DNA of 64,000 nucleotides, from contig CAWGWC010000007.1 in NCBI GenBank assembly GCA_963826165.1, positions 62,001 to 126,000 of the forward strand, given 5' to 3'. Below, one piece after another: positions 31,776 through 38,992 of this stretch. The translations under genes and the position numbers were made by a program. Positions within the stretch are counted from its first letter, which is position 1; every line of letters starts with the position of its first letter. The notes beneath the pieces are model-generated. The model saw only the letters and a list, made by a program, of their open reading frames with translations. It had not been told where the DNA came from and did no database searches. The stretch is from JACVRW01 sp963826165. GTDB taxonomy: Bacteria > Actinomycetota > Thermoleophilia > Solirubrobacterales > Thermoleophilaceae.

Positions 31776-32474
31776 TCAGCCGCCCGGGTTCAGCAGATAC
31801 TCGGTGAGCGTGTCCAGCTGCTTGTCGCTCAGCCGGCCCTCGTATGACGGCATCGCGCCGCCGAAGCCCTCGACCTGGAAGTCCTGGGGCTGCAGGATCG
31901 ACTGGCGCACGTAATCCTCGGCCGACGTGCCCGGCTGGCGGTCGCCCGCTGCCGCGGCCAGCTCGTCGAGGCTGGGTCCGATGTTGGCCTGGCTGCCGGC
32001 CGGGCCGAACGTGTGACAGCCGCCGCAGCCGGCCGCGGTGAAGATCTGCTCGCCGGTCTTGGCGTCGCCCAGGCCCGCCTCGGCGAGGGCACCCTGATCT
32101 TCGCCCGAGCGCCCCGAGGCGTAGGCCACGTACGCGGCCACGTCGGCGGCCAGTTGGCCCTCCACCAGTCCCGCCGGCATCGTGCTGCTCTTGCGGGGAT
32201 GGGCGATCTGTGACTCGACTATCCCCTTGACCGTGTCGCGGTCCATGCCGTCGGACAGCGCCGCGGCGAACGAGTCGTCGAGGTTCGGACCGGTGTTGCC
32301 CTGGGTGCCCGCGCGGTTGAGCACGTGGCAGGAGCCGCACTTCTGCACGAACTGGGCCTTGCCCTCGGGCAGGTTGGCCTCTTCCTCACGGCCACAAGCG
32401 GCCAGCGGCAGCACGACGAGGACCGCGCACAGGGCGGCCAGTAGCGGCTTTACCGTGTTCCGGGCGAGGCTCAC
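31776..32474 (-). CDS. Diheme cytochrome c lipoprotein
   Basis: A 232-residue exported electron carrier. The N-terminus has a lipoprotein signal (LLAALCAVLVVLPLAAC, lipobox Cys at about residue 27). Two class-I cytochrome c domains follow: heme 1 at QKCGSCHVL with distal Met in STMPAG, heme 2 at AAGCGGCHTFG with distal Met in GAMPSYEG. It probably docks on the outer face of the membrane and could pass electrons to the caa3 oxidase encoded 1.2 kb away. GTG start overlaps the glycosyltransferase stop by four bases. Confidence 0.92.
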   Translation of the reverse strand: MSLARNTVKPLLAALCAVLVVLPLAACGREEEANLPEGKAQFVQKCGSCHVLNRAGTQGNTGPNLDDSFAAALSDGMDRDTVKGIVESQIAHPRKSSTMPAGLVEGQLAADVAAYVAYASGRSGEDQGALAEAGLGDAKTGEQIFTAAGCGGCHTFGPAGSQANIGPSLDELAAAAGDRQPGTSAEDYVRQSILQPQDFQVEGFGGAMPSYEGRLSDKQLDTLTEYLLNPGG

Positions 32475-33946
32475 GGGGCGCGTACATTATCCGCTACCGG
32501 GGCCGGACGGGGAAGGCTTTCGAGCTGTCCCTGACCCGCCAAGATCACGCCCTCGGCCACGCTTTCCCACGCGAACTGCCGTGCCGACTCGGCGGCGAGC
32601 GCTGCCTTGGCGCGTTCGCGCTCGGCCGGCTCGACCTGCAGCCAATCCACGAGCTTGCGGCCGATCTCCTGCACCGACCCGGGACCGACGTCGAAGGCCA
32701 GCAGCGGGCGCAGCTCCTCGTCCAGGGCGGGCGCCAGCCGCGCCGTGACCTCGGCCATCCCCGAGTGGTTGGCCGACAGCGGGAACGCCCCGCAGGCGGC
32801 GGCCTCGGCCGCCACCATGCCGAAGGCCTCCGGGAAGGTCGAGGGCATGACCTGCGCCTCGCAGGCCGGCAGCAGGTCGGGCAGGTCCTCGTGCTCGAGC
32901 CGACCGGTGAAGTGGATCCGCTCCGCGGCGGCCGGCGCGGCGTCGAGCCATTCGGAGTCCACGCCGTCGAGGAAGGCGTTCAGGTACTTGAGCTCGCCCT
33001 TGGGTCCGCCCTCGAGCTCGCGGCCGCGTGCGGCCATGTCCCTCAGAGCGGCCACGTCCTTGTTGCGCAGCGCCTCCACGAATCCGCTCAGAGCCTCGCG
33101 GTAGGTGCCGAAGCCCACCACCACGAGCCGGGCGTCCGGCACCTGCGACACGACGAGCGGCCAGGCGGCGAACAACAGGTCCACGCCCTTGGACACGATC
33201 AGCTTGCCCACGTAGCTAACGATCCGGTCACGGTCGGGGTCGAGCTGGTGGAGCGCCTCGGCCGCCCCCGCCTCCCCGCCCCAGGACGCGGCCGCGTCGT
33301 GACCGAGCTTGACGGCCAGCCGCTCCAGGCCCACGGCCGGCTCGTCATTCGGCCGGAAGGTGTGGATGTCCACGCCGGGCGGGCCGAGACGCGTGTGCTC
33401 CGGGAGGTCGTGCTCGTCCGACAGCACGTCCCACAGCGAGTGTCCCGTGTGGCTCGAGCCCACCAGCACGCCCTTGGCCCCGCGGATCCCCTCTAGGGCG
33501 TAGGGCAGAAAACGCTCCTTGTTGGGCCGCACGGTGTACTCGAGCGCGCTTCCGTGGACCTTGACCGCGTACGGGGCGCGATCGCGCAGGCCGCGCGCCA
33601 GGATCACCGGCGCCATGACAAGGTGATTGGCCAGCGCCACGTCGGGTGTGGGCGCGGCCTCGACGGCGGCCACGTTGGCCGCCAGGTAGTGGTCGAGCTC
33701 CGCGTCCGTGAGGTCCGGGTAGGGCTTGGCGTCGAAGCCTTCGTACTCGTCGGCGACGTAGAGCGGGAGTACGCGGCCGATGTCCGGCACGTGAAGGGTC
33801 ACCCCGTCGGGCGCCTCCCAATCCGGGTCCTGGCAGAACAGGTGCACCTCGTGACCGAGCCGGGCGAGCGCGCGGACCAGCTCGGCGTTGTAGATGTTGC
33901 TGCCCGTGCCGCGCATCAGGTAGCTGTGAAAGACCAGGATTCTCAT
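32471..33946 (-). CDS. GT4-family glycosyltransferase
   Basis: A 491-residue GT-B glycosyltransferase. The N-terminal Rossmann domain opens MRILVFHSYLMRGTGSNIYNAELVRAL. The C-terminal nucleotide-sugar domain contains IVSYVGKLIVSKGVDLLFAAWP, ARLVVVGFGTYREAL and the EX7E-type loop PSTFPEAFGMVAAEAAACG. A long insert (about 265-340) is larger than in most GT4 enzymes. Donor and acceptor are unknown; cell-surface or glycolipid glycosylation is likely. It is transcribed with the downstream cytochrome through a GTGA overlap, an odd pairing. Confidence 0.88.
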   Translation of the reverse strand: MRILVFHSYLMRGTGSNIYNAELVRALARLGHEVHLFCQDPDWEAPDGVTLHVPDIGRVLPLYVADEYEGFDAKPYPDLTDAELDHYLAANVAAVEAAPTPDVALANHLVMAPVILARGLRDRAPYAVKVHGSALEYTVRPNKERFLPYALEGIRGAKGVLVGSSHTGHSLWDVLSDEHDLPEHTRLGPPGVDIHTFRPNDEPAVGLERLAVKLGHDAAASWGGEAGAAEALHQLDPDRDRIVSYVGKLIVSKGVDLLFAAWPLVVSQVPDARLVVVGFGTYREALSGFVEALRNKDVAALRDMAARGRELEGGPKGELKYLNAFLDGVDSEWLDAAPAAAERIHFTGRLEHEDLPDLLPACEAQVMPSTFPEAFGMVAAEAAACGAFPLSANHSGMAEVTARLAPALDEELRPLLAFDVGPGSVQEIGRKLVDWLQVEPAERERAKAALAAESARQFAWESVAEGVILAGQGQLESLPRPAPVADNVRAP

Positions 33947-33974
33947 CGTGCGCGGACGCTATTGTCTTCGCTCG

Positions 33975-34244
33975 ATGCCTGCCCGCCAGAAGTACCGCCT
34001 GCGTGCCCGCTCCGACCGCGAGGTGATCCGCGAGGTCGAGCCTGGGCACACGTATGTGGACCACGAGTCGGGCGAGGAGCTGAAGGTCGTCGGTGCCCTC
34101 CTGCCGCTGGCGCCGTCGCCCAGCGAGCTCCCCTACGCGGTGGAGAACCTGAGGATGTGCGGGTGTTCCCTCGAGCAGCTCGTACAGAAGGATCTGAACG
34201 ACTGCCCGCACTGTGGCCGGCGCCTTCCGGCCGTCGACCGCTGA
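33975..34244 (+). CDS. Small protein with a zinc-ribbon-like C-terminus
   Basis: About 89 residues from ATG 33975 (MPARQKYRLRARSDREVIREVEPG). The N-terminal half is charged and strand-like. The C-terminal half carries four cysteines as MCGCSLEQL and DCPHCGRRLP, a plausible zinc ribbon. No named family recognised; nucleic-acid binding is possible. Its stop overlaps the start of the lipoprotein gene (CTGA), so the two appear linked. An upstream in-frame start at 33948 exists but would overlap the divergent promoter region. Confidence 0.6.
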   Translation: MPARQKYRLRARSDREVIREVEPGHTYVDHESGEELKVVGALLPLAPSPSELPYAVENLRMCGCSLEQLVQKDLNDCPHCGRRLPAVDR

Positions 34245-34579
34245 GGGCACTTCTCCCAGTCGTCCTCGCCCTGCTGGTCCTCGTGGGCTGCGGCGGCGAC
34301 GACGAGAGCGCATCGGAGACCACGCCCACCCTCCCCGATCTCTCCGCCCCGCAGGGAGACCGTACGGAGACCACCGCACCCGACACCACCACCGACACCG
34401 TGCCGGAGCCGGACCCCACCCCCACGGAAACGGTCCCGCCGTCCACGGGCGGGGGCACACCGGCGCCCGAGACGGTGCCGCCCGCGGACACGCCCGAGAA
34501 CGACGCTCCGCCCCCGGCCGACAGCCCGGCCGAGCGCTTCGAGGAATTCTGCAACGAGAACCCGGGCGCCTGCGGCTAG
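34241..34579 (+). CDS. Small lipoprotein with Pro/Thr/Glu-rich body, probable CTG start
   Basis: Encodes LRALLPVVLALLVLVGC, a short hydrophobic signal with lipobox LVGC, then a low-complexity acidic Pro/Thr/Glu region and a C-terminal RFEEFCNENPGACG with two cysteines. No ATG, GTG or TTG is available near the signal; the CTG at 34241 overlaps the upstream TGA in a CTGA arrangement that mimics the common ATGA coupling. About 112 residues, membrane-anchored on the outside. Function is unknown; the body looks like an extracellular spacer. Confidence 0.6.
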   Translation: MRALLPVVLALLVLVGCGGDDESASETTPTLPDLSAPQGDRTETTAPDTTTDTVPEPDPTPTETVPPSTGGGTPAPETVPPADTPENDAPPPADSPAERFEEFCNENPGACG

Positions 34580-34645
34580 CGAGGAGCGCAGCCCGAGCGG
34601 TGGTCGGGCGAGCACCGGAGCCTCGGTGATCTCAGCGGGCGCGGG

Positions 34646-34993
34646 CTAGGCGAGGCAGCCGAGCGCTTCGTCACGAGAGCTGAAGATGGTGAGGTGGCCC
34701 ACGAGTCCCGTGACCTGGAACGGGCGCAGGATGCGCTCGCTGGGACAGACGAGCACCATCGCGCAGCGCCTGAGGTTCATGTGGCGCAGAGAGTTCATGA
34801 TCACGCCGATCCCGGTGGAGTCCATGAAGGTCACGTCGCTGAGGTCGACCACCACGCCTCTCGCGCCCTCCTCGGCCAGCCCGAACAGACGGCTGCCCAG
34901 CTTGGGCGCCGTGAGTGCGTCGATCTCCCCCCGGAGTGCGACGACATGAGTGTCCTGGTCGACTGACTCATCGACCAGGCCGAAGTCGATCAC
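34646..34993 (-). CDS. STAS-domain protein (anti-sigma factor antagonist-like)
   Basis: About 115 residues forming one STAS domain. Family landmarks: VVALRGEIDALTAPKLGSRLF, VVVDLSDVTFMDSTGIGVIM with the phosphorylatable Ser in DSTG, and a C-terminal LVGHLTIFSSRDEAL. In SpoIIAA-type switches this Ser is phosphorylated by an anti-sigma kinase; no kinase or sigma gene is adjacent. GTG 34993 is preferred over TTG 35014 because an AGG precedes it. It converges on the lipoprotein gene. Confidence 0.85.
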   Translation of the reverse strand: MIDFGLVDESVDQDTHVVALRGEIDALTAPKLGSRLFGLAEEGARGVVVDLSDVTFMDSTGIGVIMNSLRHMNLRRCAMVLVCPSERILRPFQVTGLVGHLTIFSSRDEALGCLA

Positions 34994-35052
34994 ACCGGCG
35001 AACCTATCACGCAAGCAGGCGCAGGCTCGGCCCCGGGGGGCCCACTTTCGGC

Positions 35053-35397
35053 TCAGACCTGGCGGTGGGTCGGCACCGGGGTGGTCGGGCGCCGTACCCG
35101 TGCCGGCGACGGCACGCGCGGCTCGACACCACGGCGCCTGTTCGGACGCGCCGGACCCGAGTGCTCGCGGTCACGGCCGCGCCCCAGGCCCCAGCGGCCG
35201 AGCGGAAGGCGGATGCCGTCTCCGCCCGGGCCGTCATCACGAGGCTGCGGACCCGGTCCCTCGCCGCCGCCGCCGTCGTCACCGCGCGAGTCGTCGTCGT
35301 CGTCGCGCAGCCGGAAGAACCAGATCAACCAGACGATCAGCAGGCCGACGTCGAAGATCCGGAACCCGACCATGAAGATCCACCCCTGAGTGGACAC
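35053..35397 (-). CDS. Small membrane protein with charged Gly/Arg-rich tail
   Basis: A 114-residue protein. One N-terminal hydrophobic helix (WIFMVGFRIFDVGLLIVWLIWFF) is followed by an Asp run and Gly-rich stretch, then an Arg/Pro-rich tail. The layout resembles short actinobacterial membrane proteins with a cytosolic unstructured tail. No family recognised. Coding status is supported by the helix and open frame; the tail is low complexity. Confidence 0.55.
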   Translation of the reverse strand: MSTQGWIFMVGFRIFDVGLLIVWLIWFFRLRDDDDDSRGDDGGGGEGPGPQPRDDGPGGDGIRLPLGRWGLGRGRDREHSGPARPNRRRGVEPRVPSPARVRRPTTPVPTHRQV

Positions 35398-35452
35398 CGA
35401 GTCGATGCTACCGCGCCCGGCGCGCCGCGAGAAGAGGCTCCGCGCCTATTCA

Positions 35453-35476
35453 GCGAGCGCGCGGTGCGCGCGAGCG
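35453..35476. repeat. 24-bp GC repeat, copy A
   Basis: Centre GCGCGCGGTGCGCGC, flanked by GCGA and GAGCG. An exact inverted copy lies at 36752-36775. It starts 5 bp beyond the stop of the secreted-protein gene on the minus strand and can fold into a 6-bp GC stem with a three-base loop. Confidence 0.6.
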
Positions 35477-35481
35477 TCCGC

Positions 35482-36177
35482 TTACTCGTCCTCTACCGGG
35501 GTGGTGGGCCGGTTGTCGGGGATGTAGGTGGCCGTGTAGAGCAGCCGCGCCTTCGTGTAGGTGCAGCCGAATCTCACGACCTCGCGCAGGTCCTCGAGTG
35601 CGAACTCGCGCAGGCTGCGCGGGGGCTCGCAACTGCCCTTGGCTCTCGAGGAGCGCCACCAGTCGGACTTGGTGAGGTTGATTGCGAGCATCGGCGCCCA
35701 GGTGGGCACCGTGAGAGCGATCCAGTTCCCCTTCTTGACCCGCAGGGGACGATCGATCACGAAGGTCGGGCTCGACCCGAAGTAGTCGTCGACCTCGTAC
35801 AGCTCCGTCTGCTGGACGAGCCGGTGCTCCAAGCGGGTCTTGCGCCTGTCGCCGCGCCGCAGCACGGACAGCTGAACCCCGGCCGGAGAGCCGTAGTTGT
35901 CGTTGAAGAACGTGGACTGCTCGGCCGTCGGCGCCGCCAGTGTGACCGTGAAGGCGGTGATGTAGCCGTCGCGCCGGATGTAGTAGGGATTCTTCGGCCC
36001 CCCGGAGGACCGTCCCTGGTAGCCGGTGACCCGCACGACCGCCACGCAGGGGTCGGCCGGGCAGCTCGCGTTCGCCGGATCGGCGGTAGCGCCAAGCTCG
36101 ACGATGCGGGCGGATGCACCCGACGGCAGCACCAGGGCTACCGCCAGCAGGGATGTGAGTAGGAAGATTCGCTTCAT
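35482..36177 (-). CDS. Secreted protein of unknown function
   Basis: A 231-residue exported protein from ATG 36177: signal peptide MKRIFLLTSLLAVALVLPSG with cleavage likely after SASA-type residues. The mature part is strand-rich with one Cys pair (CPADPC) near the N-terminus and two more cysteines late (KGSCEPPR, FGCTYTKA). Phrases such as GYQGRSSGGPKNPYYIRRDGYI and NWIALTVPTWAPML suggest a beta-sandwich, but no named family is recognised. It follows infA on the same strand. The frame is open upstream across infA, which is a shadow. Confidence 0.7.
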   Translation of the reverse strand: MKRIFLLTSLLAVALVLPSGASARIVELGATADPANASCPADPCVAVVRVTGYQGRSSGGPKNPYYIRRDGYITAFTVTLAAPTAEQSTFFNDNYGSPAGVQLSVLRRGDRRKTRLEHRLVQQTELYEVDDYFGSSPTFVIDRPLRVKKGNWIALTVPTWAPMLAINLTKSDWWRSSRAKGSCEPPRSLREFALEDLREVVRFGCTYTKARLLYTATYIPDNRPTTPVEDE

Positions 36178-36220
36178 GACCAGGGGTGAAACACCCTGTC
36201 CGTCGATGAGTTGCGGCGTC

Positions 36221-36439
36221 CTACTTGTACCTATAGGTGATCCGCCCGCGATCGAGGTCGTAAGGCGACAGCTCGATCTTGACCCTGTCGCCCGGGAGGA
36301 TGCGGATGTAGTGCCTGCGCATCTTCCCCGAGATGTGTCCGAGTACCTCGTGCCCGTTGTCGAGAGACACTTTGAACATGGTGTTCGGGAGGGCCTCAAC
36401 GATCTCGCCCTCCATTTCGATCTTCTCTTCCTTGGGCAC
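36221..36439 (-). CDS. infA: Translation initiation factor IF-1
   Basis: A 72-residue OB-fold protein binding the 30S A site during initiation. It is full length and nearly canonical: KIEMEGEIVEALPNTMFKVSLDNGHEVLGHISGKMRRHYIRILPGDRVKIELSPYDL is the conserved barrel (quoted in part: GHISGKMRRHYIRILPGDRV). infA usually sits in the ribosomal protein alpha operon; here it is isolated from rpmJ/rpsM and lies 14 bp after a cold-shock gene. Both products bind RNA. Confidence 0.97.
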   Translation of the reverse strand: MPKEEKIEMEGEIVEALPNTMFKVSLDNGHEVLGHISGKMRRHYIRILPGDRVKIELSPYDLDRGRITYRYK

Positions 36440-36453
36440 AGCAGGCGGCGCGC

Positions 36454-36657
36454 TCAGATGGCGCGAACGTTCACCGCCTTGGGACCTTTGTCGCCGGTCT
36501 CCTCCTCGTACTCGACCTTGGAGTTCTCGGCCAGCGACTTGAAGCCCTGTCCGTCGATCCCCGTGTAATGGACGAACAGGTCACGGTCGCCGTCGTCCGG
36601 CGTGATGAACCCGTAGCCCTTCTCGTCGTTGAACCACTTAACGGTTCCGGTAGGCAC
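36454..36657 (-). CDS. csp: Cold-shock protein (CspA family)
   Basis: A 67-residue RNA chaperone with both RNA-binding motifs, RNP1 KGYGFIT and RNP2 DLFVHYTGI, after the usual start GTVKWFND. GTG 36657 is preferred: it places the conserved core three residues in and has a GGAAGGGG ribosome site just upstream (about 36663-36671). The frame extends upstream to an ATG at 36732, but that segment is not family-like. About 170 bp of untranslated sequence precede it, as is common for cold-shock mRNAs. Confidence 0.95.
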   Translation of the reverse strand: MPTGTVKWFNDEKGYGFITPDDGDRDLFVHYTGIDGQGFKSLAENSKVEYEEETGDKGPKAVNVRAI

Positions 36658-36751
36658 GAAATGCCCCTTCCTGCTTGTGCCCGGCCGGACCTGCAAAGAG
36701 CGAATCCCGTACCACGGCACCTGCATGTTCAACTACGCCGGATTAGTACAG

Positions 36752-36775
36752 CGCTCGCGCGCACCGCGCGCTCGC
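36752..36775. repeat. 24-bp GC repeat, copy B (inverted relative to copy A)
   Basis: Exact reverse complement of 35453-35476, with CGCGCGCACCGCGCGC at its centre. It lies between the stop of the enoyl-CoA hydratase gene and the csp gene, about 1.3 kb from copy A. Together the two copies bracket csp, infA and the secreted-protein gene. Confidence 0.6.
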
Positions 36776-36830
36776 CGGACAGCCGGCCCGTACAGGACGG
36801 GACGCTACCAGCCAAGCGCGCTGGAAGTGG

Positions 36831-37601
36831 TCAGCGTCCGCTGAAGGTTGCGTGGCCGGGTCCCTGGGCGAGGAACTCCTTGACGGCCTTCTGCAGGTCC
36901 TCGGTCTCGAAAAGGGGCGCCGCGATCTCGGCCGTGCGAGCATCGGCGCCGCGTACGCCCTCGTCGAGAGTGGCCCGGACGATCCGCTTGGTCGCCGTGT
37001 GAGCCAGTGTCGGGCCGGCGGCCAGGCGCCGGGCAAAGCGCAGCGATTTCTCGGCCAGCTCGACGTCGGGCAGCACCCGGTTGATCACGTTCCAGCGCTC
37101 CAGCGTCGCCGCGTCGTAGAGGCCCGCGCTCATCACGAACTCGCGCGCGCGAGCTGGACCGGCGCGCTCGGCCATGCGCTGGGTGCCGCCCATCAGCGGC
37201 GTGAGCCCCACCACCGCCTCCACCAGGCCGAAGCTGGCCGACTCGGACGCCCAGATCATGTCGCAGGCGAGGGAGAGCTCCAGGCCGGCAGTGAGGCAGA
37301 GACCGTGCACCGAAGCGAGGGTGGGAAAGGGCAGGTCCTCGATCTGGTGGGTGATCTCCTGCAGGCCGGCGGTGAACCGCTCGGCCTGTGCGCGGGTCAG
37401 CCCGTCGAACACGTTGACGTCGGCACCGCCGGTGAAGTACTCGCCCTCGGCGCGCACGAGTAGAGCGCGCAGGCCCTCGGTGGCGCCGAGCGCCGCCTGG
37501 ATGTCGCGCACCATCTCGTCCCCGAACAGGTTGAGCGGCGGGTCGTCGATGACCAGGATCCCGAGGTCACCGTCGCGCTTCAGGCGCGCCCGCTCAGCCA
37601 C
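36831..37601 (-). CDS. Enoyl-CoA hydratase/isomerase-family protein
   Basis: A 256-residue crotonase-fold protein. Oxyanion-hole segments are YFTGGADVNVFDG and HGLCLTAGLELSLACD. Both active-site glutamate positions are filled (GLEL and FGLVEAVVGLTPLMGGTQRM), favouring true hydratase chemistry. The substrate acyl-CoA is not predictable. GTG 37601 is used, overlapping the HIT stop by eight bases; the frame upstream is shadow. No fatty-acid genes are adjacent. Confidence 0.88.
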   Translation of the reverse strand: MAERARLKRDGDLGILVIDDPPLNLFGDEMVRDIQAALGATEGLRALLVRAEGEYFTGGADVNVFDGLTRAQAERFTAGLQEITHQIEDLPFPTLASVHGLCLTAGLELSLACDMIWASESASFGLVEAVVGLTPLMGGTQRMAERAGPARAREFVMSAGLYDAATLERWNVINRVLPDVELAEKSLRFARRLAAGPTLAHTATKRIVRATLDEGVRGADARTAEIAAPLFETEDLQKAVKEFLAQGPGHATFSGR

Positions 37602-38004
37602 CGCGCAGCTCCTTCGCGACCTGCGCCAGCTCGTCGCCCTCCGGAGTGCGCGGCTGCGCAGGCAGCCTGAGCGGGTCGTCGTCATAGCGCGGGATCACGT
37701 GCATGTGCAGGTGAAAGACCGTCTGCCAGGCGGCCGGCTCGCAGCAGTTGAGCAGGTTGACCCCCGCCGCCCCGAGCCGCTCGCGCATGGTCAGCGCCAG
37801 CCGCTTGGAGGCAAGCGCGGCCCGGCTGAGGTCCTCCGCGGGCGCCTCGTAGAGGTTCTTGGAATGGTGCCGCGGAATTACCAGCGCGTGGCCGCGCGTC
37901 CACGGGTTGATGTCCATGAAGGCCAGCGTGTGCTCGTCCTCCTGGACGATCTCGGCGGGCAGCTCGCCCGCCACGATCTTGCAGAAGATGCAGTCGTCCG
38001 CCAT
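37594..38004 (-). CDS. HIT-family nucleotide hydrolase
   Basis: A 136-residue histidine-triad protein, probably acting on adenosine phosphoramidates or dinucleotides. It opens with CIFCKIVAGELPAEIVQEDE, the standard HIT start with a possible zinc Cys pair. The triad is HLHMHVIPRYDDDP, where the middle His is the nucleophile. It is coupled to the crotonase-family gene, whose start it overlaps by eight bases. Confidence 0.93.
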   Translation of the reverse strand: MADDCIFCKIVAGELPAEIVQEDEHTLAFMDINPWTRGHALVIPRHHSKNLYEAPAEDLSRAALASKRLALTMRERLGAAGVNLLNCCEPAAWQTVFHLHMHVIPRYDDDPLRLPAQPRTPEGDELAQVAKELRGG

Positions 38005-38020
38005 GCAGGCAAACTATTGA

Positions 38021-38992
38021 TTACAGCCAGCCCGAGCGCTTGAAGCGCCAGAACAGGAAGCTGCAGGCTACGACCATCACGGAGAGAATCAGCGGGTAGC
38101 CGAAGGTCCAGCCGAGTTCGGGCATGTGCTCGAAGTTCATGCCGTAGATCCCGGCAATCGCGGTGGGCACGGCCACGATGGCGATCCAGGCCGAGATTTT
38201 GCGCATGTCGTCGTTCTGGCGCACCGACACCTCGGCCAGGTTGGCGTGCAGCCCGCTCTGGAGGATGTCGCGCATGGCGTCGAGCTGATCGCGGGTGCGC
38301 ATCAGATGGTCGTTGACGTCGCGGAAGTAGTCCCGGATCTCCGGGTGCACCTGGTCGTACTGGCCGGCGGCCAGGCGGTCGATGGGATCCACGAGCGGGA
38401 CCGCCGCCCGGCGGAACTGGAGCACCTCACGCTGTAGCCGGTACACGCGCTGCGCGGGATTGCTGCGCTCGCCCGAGAAGAGCTCGGCCTCCACCTCGTC
38501 GATGTCGTTCTCGAGTCCCTCGATGGCCGGGATGTAGTCGTCCACCACGCGGTCGAGGATCGCGTGCAGCACGGCGCCCGGCCCGCACCTGAGCTTGGAC
38601 TCGTCGTGCTCGAGATCCTCTCGCACTTGCTTCAGCGCGCTGCCCTCGCCGTGGCGCACGGTGATGATGTAGTCCCGGCCGAGGAACACGAGCAGCTCGC
38701 CGAGCTCGATCACCTCCTGGGGGTCCACGTAGCGCGCGGTCTTCAGCACCAGGAAGACCATGTCGCCGTAGACCTCGAGCTTGGGGCGCTGATGGGCGTG
38801 GATGGCGTCCTCCACGGCCAGCGGATGCAGGTCGAACTCGCGGGTCAGCGAGTCGAACTCCTCGGCCGTCGGCTCGTGCAGCCCGATCCAGACGAAGTTG
38901 CCGTCCTCACGGCGCTCCTGGTAGGCGTGGTCGAGCTCGACCTCGCCGTTGCGGCGCCTGCCCTCCTCGTAGATGGCGCAGTCGACGATCAT
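38021..38992 (-). CDS. corA: CorA-family magnesium/cobalt transporter
   Basis: A 323-residue pentameric divalent cation channel. A large N-terminal cytoplasmic domain with a long helix (residues about 150-260) precedes two C-terminal membrane helices. The GMN selectivity signature is present (AGIYGMNFEHMPELGW) and the basic C-terminus reads FWRFKRSGWL. ATG 38992 is chosen; the frame extends upstream through the antisense-like part of the nucleotidyltransferase gene. It overlaps that gene by ATGA. Confidence 0.95.
   Translation of the reverse strand: MIVDCAIYEEGRRRNGEVELDHAYQERREDGNFVWIGLHEPTAEEFDSLTREFDLHPLAVEDAIHAHQRPKLEVYGDMVFLVLKTARYVDPQEVIELGELLVFLGRDYIITVRHGEGSALKQVREDLEHDESKLRCGPGAVLHAILDRVVDDYIPAIEGLENDIDEVEAELFSGERSNPAQRVYRLQREVLQFRRAAVPLVDPIDRLAAGQYDQVHPEIRDYFRDVNDHLMRTRDQLDAMRDILQSGLHANLAEVSVRQNDDMRKISAWIAIVAVPTAIAGIYGMNFEHMPELGWTFGYPLILSVMVVACSFLFWRFKRSGWL

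Noticed and set aside
36658..36732. Upstream ATG extension of the cold-shock protein
   Set aside because: The added 25 residues are not cold-shock-like and would bypass a good ribosome site in front of GTG 36657.
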